DNA from: Funneliformis mosseae
Taxonomy: Eukaryota; Glomeromycota; Glomeromycetes; Glomerales; Glomeraceae
Direction: 5' to 3'
DNA length: 14,943 nucleotides
NCBI GenBank assembly: GCA_910592005.1
Contig: CAJVPP010002414.1
Span: 1-14,943, forward strand
Part shown: one piece after another, positions 8,346 through 14,943 of the stretch
Position numbering within the stretch: position 1 is the first letter of the stretch
Layout: each line of letters begins with the position of its first letter
Program-made: the position numbers and the translations under genes
The notes under the pieces: generated by a model
Told to the model about the DNA's origin: nothing
The model's database searches: none
Seen by the model: only the letters and a program-made list of their open reading frames with translations

Positions 8346-8460
8346 CACCCCACGTGATCATAGAAATATTTGTCACCCTGCGTCGTTTTCATTTTCATAG
8401 GTATTCGTCACATGGTTAATTTCTTAATGCCGTAATGCAGGCCAAATGTCACGTGGGGTG
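8346..8460. promoter_or_regulatory. Inverted pair of 12-bp CACGTG-containing sites
   Basis: CACCCCACGTGA at 8346-8357 is matched exactly by its reverse complement at 8449-8460. Each contains the palindrome CACGTG, the E-box/G-box core bound by bHLH factors such as Cbf1 and Pho4 in yeast. They lie about 180-295 bp before the ATG at 8641. The perfect 12-bp match extends beyond the core on both sides, so shared recognition by one factor, or the ends of a tiny inverted-repeat element, are both possible. Confidence 0.45.
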
Positions 8461-8522
8461 TAATTTTTTTGTGGTGAGGGGTAGATAAATTATATTGGTC
8501 AGATATCACGCGCTAGAAAATT

Positions 8523-8558
8523 TACGCGTACTGAAATAAGTACGCGTTCTGAAATAAA
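8523..8558 (+). promoter_or_regulatory. Tandem 18-bp repeat with two ACGCGT (MCB-type) boxes
   Basis: Two adjacent 18-bp units (8523-8540 and 8541-8558), differing at two positions, each start TACGCGT and continue with CTGAAATAA. ACGCGT is the MluI cell-cycle box bound by the MBF complex in yeasts. The units lie about 85-120 bp before the ATG at 8641 and just before a TATA box. They suggest G1/S-linked control; binding in this organism is inferred. Confidence 0.45.
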
Positions 8559-8596
8559 GAGCCTTTTCAAATTGACTTTTCTCGTATTGTTTGTAG

Positions 8597-8603
8597 TATA
8601 AAA
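8597..8603 (+). promoter_or_regulatory. TATA box of the 653-aa gene
   Basis: TATAAAA lies 38 bp before the ATG at 8641. This would give a very short leader if used at the usual distance, and it supports 8641 as the first usable ATG. Confidence 0.4.
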
Positions 8604-8640
8604 AAAAGAGTCAAAATTGAATAGACTCAAAGTACACGGC

Positions 8641-10815
8641 ATGGCTGCGACATTAAGATCACACAAATACTCAGCCTTTCGCGCACCTAAAGAAATTGAA
8701 GGCGTTAATTATTATTTTAGAGAGGTAGAAGCGCATGAATGGAAATTAAAACACTATCTAAACTATCGTTTAGAAAAGGAAGAAATACTTCCATCTTGGA
8801 TAATGATTTACAAAGATTGGCAAGAATCAATCGTAAATATAAAAAAAAATAATTATAAAAATGTTCCAGGTTCTATATGCTCGTTTTGTAATGAATTATT
8901 AAACGTTGATACTTTTGAAGGTTTGTCGATTTTAAAAAGTTGCAGAGATTGGTATATCAAATTCTACGATCGAAACCATGACCTAAAGCTTTCTGAGAGA
9001 GTTCAAAAGCAGGAAACGACTATATTTTCAACTCAGAATATTTCAGAACTGTTGCAAAGTACAACTGTCCTAGGAAAAAGAGAAAATGCAAGTGATCTTG
9101 AAGAAGAACGAATATTAAAAAGGCAACATAATCGAGACGGTTATACCACACCATCACCACAACTATGTGAAGACGATAACCTTATTATTGAGTTACCTAA
9201 GTTTTCAGGACCCAGTCAACAATTTATCTTTGATGGGGGACTTCCAAACTACGAAGATGACATAAATATTGACCCGGAATTAATACTTGAAGAAACTAAT
9301 GAAGCCACTATCCCTTACTTTGAACGCTCATTCAATCATGACTCTTGGAAGAGTTGGACATTGAAATCTGGTTCGGTAGTTACTGACTTGCTAGAGAAAG
9401 CATCAAGTGTCAAAGGACATCCTCTGAGACCAGAGGTTTGGAGAATCATTCGTTGTGGGTTCAAGATAGCAAAACCGAGATGGTTAAATAATGAAGAGTA
9501 CACCGAGATACAGAGCTTTACCAAACGTCCAAGTATTACAAGTCCTCCAAAACATATTATTGAACTTTTGAAAATTAAATCATTAGAATCTTTGGGATTC
9601 GAAGTAAAAAGGTTCAAAAGAGACAAATTAAATGAAGATACTCATCTCCTGAATGATATTATTAATCAGTATTCAGGTGAAAGAAAAGATCTTTTTTTGG
9701 AAAATATCAAGATAACGTGTTCGATGCTATATCATGAAGATCCATTCACTGCTTTTTTCATAAAAGTTTTATCTTTATTCCATAAATATGTTTTTATACA
9801 AGATTCTATTATGCAACACCCAGTTGTGTCAGAGGCAGTTTATGGAGGTTATTTGGTACATCCTTGCTTAAAAAAAATACTTGTCGGCTTAGAAGATTGT
9901 CTATATTATCAAATGTAAGTAGCTTTTTGGGGAGGTGATGCTTGGTGTTCGATAAATACTGTATATTGATGTAATTTTATTTTTAAGGGGAGAAGTCATT
10001 TTATCATCAGTTAAATCTTGCAGAAGTCGACGAAAAAGTATCAGCCCTTATGAACAAAAATCTGATGGAGTCTTCTCTGTGAAATTAACAAAATCATTAA
10101 TTGAAATAGGTCATTTAGAAATGAGTGGAGGATATGGGCATAAAGATATCCCTCGTTCTACGTGGGATGGTTGTTGTAAGCTACCGATTGGAAACTCTTA
10201 TATGTTAGAAGAAATTGGCGAGCAGTTTCGGGGCGGTTCTCCTGAAACTTTTTCGAAGTTAAGAGTTTTTTCGATACACACTTATGGTAAGTATTTATTT
10301 ATTTTTCTTAATTTCAATGATCTTTATTTAATTTTCTGCGTTTTATAGAGGATCGCATTGAGTTGTGGCAAATGTATAATCCATCCTGCGGTGTTTTGCA
10401 ATACGAACGGTCACATAAGTCAATTGTACCAATTTGTTATGAAGATCATCGTAAACATATTTTTGATTTTGTTGTCCTCCTTTGGGATCTCAAGGTATAG
10501 TATGTGATATCTTCGACTTATGATTATTCTGTGATACTTTATCATTATCTTACCAGTCTCTTTGATACACAGTATGGATTATTGGAAACATCCAGAATAA
10601 TATTTCAGCTGAGAGATGAAAATAATGATAATTTGTTCGAATCATCCAAACTTTCCGGTAGTCTCCCAGCGTATCCATTTACTCCAAGTAAAGATAAATA
10701 CAAAATCGGTATTAAAGATACAAATGTAGATAGTGATCCTGATAATAGTTCTCCAATTCGATATGACAAAAAATTATACCATATTCAAAATAATAATGAT
10801 ATTTTTGAATATTAG
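8641..10815 (+). CDS. Large lineage-type protein with possible PD-(D/E)XK-like C-terminal domain (four exons)
   Basis: Exons 8641-9914, 9988-10286, 10349-10494 and 10573-10815 join in frame to 653 aa. Introns are GT-AG, 62-78 bp, in phases 2, 1 and 0. The first in-frame ATG is 8641; codons before it run back to TAA at 8599. The N-terminal part is lysine/tyrosine-rich with one CxxC (C80, C83), and residues near 145-165 (GKR...LKRQ) could be a nuclear signal. The C-terminal part (about 427-580) has KSDG (D451), EIGHLEMSGG (E464-G473), WDGCCKLP, IELWQMYNP and FDFVVLLWDLK. From memory this layout matches expanded mucoromycete/glomeromycete families whose D-G ... E-x-S/K pattern resembles the PD-(D/E)XK nuclease fold. 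The usual Lys is Ser471 here, so activity is doubtful. The function is unknown. The tail is Asp/Asn-rich. Confidence 0.85.
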
Positions 10816-11640
10816 TTGTATAATTAAAAAAAATATTTACCAGATCTTTCTGGAATTTTATAAAATTTACAAATTTTTTATCAAAAAATTGTAATATTTG
10901 TATTTGGTACTTCAATAGAAGTTTCTTTTATGATCGATTTCTATGTCTTCTTCGGAATCAATTTCTTTTCGAAATATTGTTCGATAGACATAATGCAAAT
11001 GTTGCAAAATTAATAATTTTATTAAATTATATGTGACGATGTACAAAAAAAATTTTCCGGATGAAAATTCGTTTATTTTAAAAATTTCCGGAAAAAAAAC
11101 CGGAACACAAAATTTTCTATCGGAGATTTTTTAAAAATTCCGGATTTTGCCAGAATAAATATATGCGGATCTATGTATACCAAATATCTTAAAACAATTT
11201 TCTTCGTAGAGTTATTTTTTGATCATCAACCGTGTTATACGCAATTTCTTTAGTAAATATTAAAGCTAATTTTGTAGCTGGCGGACATTTGTTTTTCGTG
11301 CATTCTTCTCTTTAAACGTTCTTGAGCTCTTCTCAATGCGTTTCTATTACATAATAAAATATATGTTTTCATTGATTTTTAAGCTGTATGCGTATTTTAT
11401 AAGTATACATGCATAATAAATTTATTCGCAATTATAATTTTAGTAATCAACTGCGCCTATAATACATGCGAGAATAGATGGGTTAAAAGATAATGTACTC
11501 AAAAAAAATATTGTATTATACGTGTTTCGTGATTCAACATTTCAGATCTAATTAGAATTTGACCATGTTCGTAAACAAGCTTTACATCGAAATAATCACT
11601 AATGAAAAAATGTGGCATTTATAAATTCTTCTAAGTATCA
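10816..11640. other. Intergenic region downstream of the 653-aa gene
   Basis: No intact gene is seen. 11055-11144 carries four CCGGA-containing words (11055, 11086, 11100, 11138). One of them, A8CCGGAA at 11092-11105, is identical to a 14-mer in the Tc1 end at 14295-14308. A possible minus-strand terminal exon at 11343-11250 is listed separately. The composition is intermediate and CpG is still present. Confidence 0.5.
11250..11343 (-). CDS. Possible last exon of an unidentified gene
   Basis: On the minus strand, GTAATAG at 11350-11344 could be an acceptor. The following 31 codons are open to TAA at 11252-11250 and begin NALRRAQERLKRRMHEKQM, an Arg/Lys-rich helical segment. I found no convincing upstream exon between 11345 and 11640, so it may be a relic or chance. 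No family is recognised. Confidence 0.15.
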
Positions 11641-12657
11641 CGTGAAAGATTTAATTTATAAAAATAAAGCTATTTTATTAATAAATAAGTTATTATATTA
11701 CTTTACTTTTTAATATTTTAATTAGGTTATCAGATCCATTGTTATCAGATCCATTGCTTCTATCACTTTTCAAGATATTTACAGAGTTAGTGTTCAAATT
11801 CTACATCTGAATTTCATAATAATAGCTGATAAAAATATTCAAAAAAAAATAAAATACTTCATAAAGTCGTCTTTATCATGCTGCAAAATATTTAAACAGC
11901 TACACGTTTTATTACTATAACATTACATTAGAATTCATTGTTATTAATAGGATTATAAATAGAGGATGGCAACTGCAATTCATCTGATTTGCAATATTAT
12001 TTTGTGAAAATTCATTATCTTCAAATTTTGATTCATATTTTGCAATCAAAATCTAAAATCTAAGAATTAAATTAAAACTAATTTATTAATAAATATAATA
12101 AATTAATATATTATTATCAAAAATCTTAAAAGTTTCTTTTATCCTTAAAAGACTACTAAAATAATAAAAATAACTATTTTAATAGGTATCATCTGATTCA
12201 ATTATTGCAAATAATTTTTATAAATAATTATTTAAATATTATAAAATATTTATAAAAGAAATATTATTTTGACTTTGAAATATTTAGTAAATATAGATTG
12301 CTTATTTGATAGTTTTTGTATAAATATATAATTTTTTAGATATTTTTTATATATAAAGATTCAAATTTTCTTGCATAAAAATATTTATTATATTAAAAAG
12401 AATAGATCAAAATTTTATTAAATACAATTTCAAATAATACATATTTAAATTCAATAGAAAAAATTGCCAAAAAGCTGAAAAAATAATGTTAATTAAAATT
12501 TTATTATAGATTTAATAAAAGTATTATTAATATTTAAAGAAATAATAAAAGTATTAAAAGAAAACAATTATATAATTAATAGTTTGTATATATATTGATA
12601 AAATTATTAAAATACTTAAAATAAATTTATTATTATATAATAAAAATTCTAATAATA
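11641..12657. other. AT-rich, CpG-depleted block with coding relic
   Basis: The sequence becomes extremely AT-rich here, and from about 11920 to 12657 I see no CpG at all. A perfect 15-bp tandem duplication (GTTATCAGATCCATT) occupies 11726-11755. A minus-strand coding relic at 11928-12052 is listed separately. Nothing else is recognisable. Confidence 0.6.
11928..12052 (-). pseudogene. Short decayed coding relic
   Basis: Minus-strand reading from 12052 is open and gives AKYESKFEDNEFSQNNIANQ. With a one-base frame change near 11985 it continues KSDELQLPSSIYNPINNNEF to TAA at 11930-11928. The acidic/Asn-rich composition is protein-like and contrasts with the surrounding non-coding AT DNA. I do not recognise a family; it may be the 3' end of a lost gene. 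Confidence 0.3.
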
Positions 12658-13551
12658 CAGGTGCTGATCAAAATTATGTGAACACTTTTTTTTACCAAAA
12701 TTATGCAGATTATCAAATAATCATATACTATATTTATCACTGATTTTTTATTTATTAATGTAATAAATGAATATATAAAGTTTTTTAGCCTTTTCATTTT
12801 TACATTTTTAGTATATTAAAGGTTTCTGAAAAGTAGGAATATTTAAAATTAGATTCTAAATAGTTCTATAAAGTCCAGTCCAGTTTAATATCTTTTAAAC
12901 TATAGAGCTGCAGTCTTATAGAAATTAGGACTTGCGGTCCTTGGATTGTGATCTTATAGAAAAATAATCATTCAAGAAAAATAATGATGAATCGTTTGAT
13001 TTGAGTGATAAAAGAAATAATTGTTTAAAAAAACAATAAAGAATTATTTGACTTGAATGATAAAAAAGTCATTCAACTTAAACAATAAAATAATCGTTCA
13101 AGAAGAATAATAAAAAAAATCATTCAAGAAAAATGATGAGGAATCGTTCGACTTGAGCAATTATTTTTCTATAGGATTGTGGTTCTAGGACTGCAGTTTC
13201 AGAATCTGGTCTTAAAATTCAGTCTTAGGACCTAAATCCTATAGACTTAGTCTTCTTTAGGACTGGAAGTTTTGGAATCAGACTAGGATCAGACTGGAAT
13301 TTAACAATCCTACTAAAAGGAAATTCTTCTGAAATATTATAAAAAATTAATCAATAGTATGTCATAGAGGATCGAAGCTGTTATTGCTATAAATAGCAAT
13401 AGAATTAAATATTAGTATCAGAATTTTTTTGTAAAAATTAATAAATGACAATAAAATGAATATATTTTACCTTATTTTATTTCTAATATATGTTTTTTTG
13501 TATAATTTTTTTTTATTTGAAAAGTATTCGCATAATTTTGATTAGCACCTA
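12658..13551. mobile_element. 894-bp non-autonomous element with Tc1/mariner-like inverted ends
   Basis: The left end reads AGGTGCTGATCAAAATTATG from 12659. The reverse complement of the right end, from 13550, reads AGGTGCTAATCAAAATTATG. Similarity continues with GTGAACACTTTTTT against CGAATACTTTTC, giving about 32 bp with few mismatches. Both ends are flanked by TA (12656-12657 and 13552-13553), the target duplicated by Tc1/mariner transposases. The interior has no transposase and is filled with short self-complementary motifs, so the element must be moved in trans. It contains about seven CpG sites while the DNA on both sides has none, which suggests it is younger than its host block. Confidence 0.85.
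12950..13182. repeat. Internal inverted-repeat motif array within the element
   Basis: CTTATAGAAAAATAATCATT (12953-12972) followed by CAAG is matched, with about four differences, by the reverse complement of the stretch ending near 13181. Between them the word TCATTCAAG and its complement-like forms (CTTGAATGA, CTTGAGTGA, TCGTTCAAG) recur about seven times in both orientations. The transcript could fold into an extended stem. Flanking the array on both sides are scattered AGTCC, GGACT, TCTATAG and CTGCAG words. Confidence 0.6.
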
Positions 13552-14283
13552 TAATAAATAAAATAATATATTTGAAAATAATGAAAAAGAAGAAGAATTA
13601 CAAAATATAATTATTAAATTAATAAACCAATTAATACTTTTAGTTTACTTGATAAAGTTAAATTAAAATTATATATAAATATAAAAAATCTAATTTTTTT
13701 TAATATTTGATTCTCAATTAAAAAACTTAACTTTACTTTAATAGATTAATAAGTTAATATTGAATAGTATTTATATAATTGTTTAAATAGAAAAGAGAGG
13801 ATTATCAAAAAGAAATTAGTATACTTAATTCTTTAAAAATATCACAACTAAAATTTTTAGCAAAAAAAAATTTTAATAATATAACTTGCTAAAAATAGTA
13901 TAATTATTCTTAATAATGTTAGTAAATATTTTTAACTATCAGAAATTTTATTAAATTCAAATTCTCTTATATAATAGAATAAAAAAAAGCCAAATTTTTT
14001 ATTTTAAGTTATCTTGCTTAAAAGTATTTAGCAGTTTCTACAATATTAATTATAAGTAAACACTTTTTTTTGATATTAATAATCTATTAATTAATAAAAA
14101 AAAACATCTATAAAGCCAAAATTATTTAAGAAAATTATGTTTTTAAAAGAAATACATTTAATTTTAATACAATTTATTCTAATATAACTAATTAAACATT
14201 TGTATTAATATATTAACTTTAATAAAAGTTTAATTTTATTAATTTTTTTTTATATTATCTAACTGTTAAAAATCTATTAAATA
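13552..14283. other. AT-rich, CpG-free DNA between two transposons
   Basis: This looks like a continuation of the decayed block interrupted by the 894-bp element. I find no CpG, no open frame of note and no RNA gene. It ends at the TA target of the Tc1 element at 14282-14283. Confidence 0.6.
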
Positions 14284-14943
14284 CAGTGTGGGACAAAAAA
14301 AACCGGAATTTTTTTTGAGAAATAAAATGATGCAGATTTCAACCAAATCAAGTTCGATCTGAACTATGTAAAAAGGAAAATAATCGCAAGGTAAGTTAGT
14401 ATATAATTTTTTTTTTTTGTATTACTAATTATTAAAATTTTTTTTTCATTTCCTCTCCTCAATATCTTCAATTTTTTAAAAATAACCTAAAATTCAATTA
14501 ATTAAAAATGATGACCTCTAGACAAGAAACTAACCGTCAAGCGATCTTACAATTATGGAATCGGGGTATTTAGAAGGCTAGAGAAATCCATCAACGCACT
14601 GGAATTTCTCTCACGACTGTATATGATAACCTTACTAAGCTTCGTGAGTCTGGGATGATTCAGCGTATAGAAGGAAGTGATCGCCCAAAAAAGATTACGG
14701 CTAATACATCAAGAACATTAGCCCAATTTGTCCGCTGGGATTCTTCTATTTCAACAAGGACTCTGTCAACAAGGTTGTCATTGAAAGGTATAGATGTGTC
14801 ATATAGGATAGTAGGAAAGCATTTAGCCGAAATTGGATACCAAAAAGACCTTTCAAGAGCAACGCCGATGCTGACCGCAGACCATAAATGTAAACGGGTA
14901 GAATGGGCCCAAAATCATCTTAATGATGATTGGGACAAAACTT
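14284..14943 (+). mobile_element. 5' part of a Tc1/mariner transposon (cut by window edge)
   Basis: The element starts with CAGTGTGGGAC directly after TA at 14282-14283, as expected of Tc1-type ends at a TA target. A leader of about 220 bp precedes the transposase frame. CpG sites reappear exactly at this boundary. The right end lies beyond the window. Confidence 0.85.
14508..14943 (+). pseudogene. Tc1-family transposase, one internal stop, 3' end outside window
   Basis: From ATG 14508 the frame encodes an N-terminal paired-like DNA-binding region. A first helix-turn-helix is visible (AILQLWNRGI, then AREIHQRTGISLTTVY), followed by a linker with GSDRPKKIT resembling the GRPR-type motif. A second helix-turn-helix around STRTLSTRLSLKGIDVSYRI follows, then ADHKCKRVEWAQNHLNDDW, which in Tc1 enzymes precedes the first catalytic Asp. 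A TAG at 14571-14573 (codon 22) interrupts an otherwise open frame of 145 codons to the window end. The catalytic DDE residues lie outside. Unless the stop is bypassed or translation starts downstream, this copy is inactive; the otherwise clean frame says it died recently. Confidence 0.9.

Noticed and set aside
8617..8640. Upstream start for the 653-aa gene
   Set aside because: The frame is open there but begins with TTG, not ATG; the first ATG is at 8641.
9336..9626. 96-aa minus-strand open frame
   Set aside because: It lies inside the long first exon of the 653-aa gene and has no independent support.
11770..11810. tRNA gene suggested by GTTCAAATTC
   Set aside because: There is no matching A-box or cloverleaf around it.

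Overview
The window looks like nuclear DNA of an arbuscular mycorrhizal fungus, probably Rhizophagus or a close relative in Glomeromycotina. The evidence is the very AT-rich intergenic DNA, genes with several introns of about 60-90 bp, a gene for a minor-spliceosome protein (lost in most ascomycetes but kept in early-branching fungi), a large lineage-type protein of unknown function, and Tc1/mariner debris. The organism call is inference; the gene calls come from translating and splicing the sequence by hand.

Layout. 1-2480 is extremely AT-rich, almost CpG-free DNA holding a decayed minus-strand coding relic. 2480-4065 holds the promoter and five exons of a neuronal calcium sensor 1/frequenin homologue (plus strand, 190 aa). 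4620-5944 (or 6073) is a convergent, seven-exon gene on the minus strand for the U11/U12 snRNP 35 kDa protein (290 aa). It has a duplicated first exon and a GC-AG intron. 6200-7960 has only weak minus-strand gene fragments and sequence I cannot interpret. 7967-8236 is a minisatellite with five exact copies of a 19-bp motif in a higher-order arrangement. 8340-8603 is a motif-rich promoter (paired CACGTG boxes, two ACGCGT boxes, TATA). It drives a four-exon gene at 8641-10815 (653 aa) that resembles the large mucoromycete/glomeromycete families with a possible PD-(D/E)XK-like C-terminal domain. 10816-11640 is intergenic. From about 11640 the DNA is again AT-rich and CpG-poor. It is interrupted by a complete 894-bp non-autonomous element with Tc1-like terminal repeats (12658-13551) and, at the right edge, the 5' half of a Tc1 transposon (from 14284) whose transposase carries one internal stop.

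Function. The two recognisable conserved genes are unrelated neighbours: calcium sensing at membranes (PI 4-kinase regulation in yeast) and recognition of U12-type 5' splice sites. They form a gene-rich island of ordinary base composition between two decayed repeat blocks. The most notable points are the tandem first-exon duplication in SNRNP35, the structured repeat at 8 kb, the promoter architecture of the 653-aa gene, and the CpG contrast between the young transposons and the old DNA they sit in.
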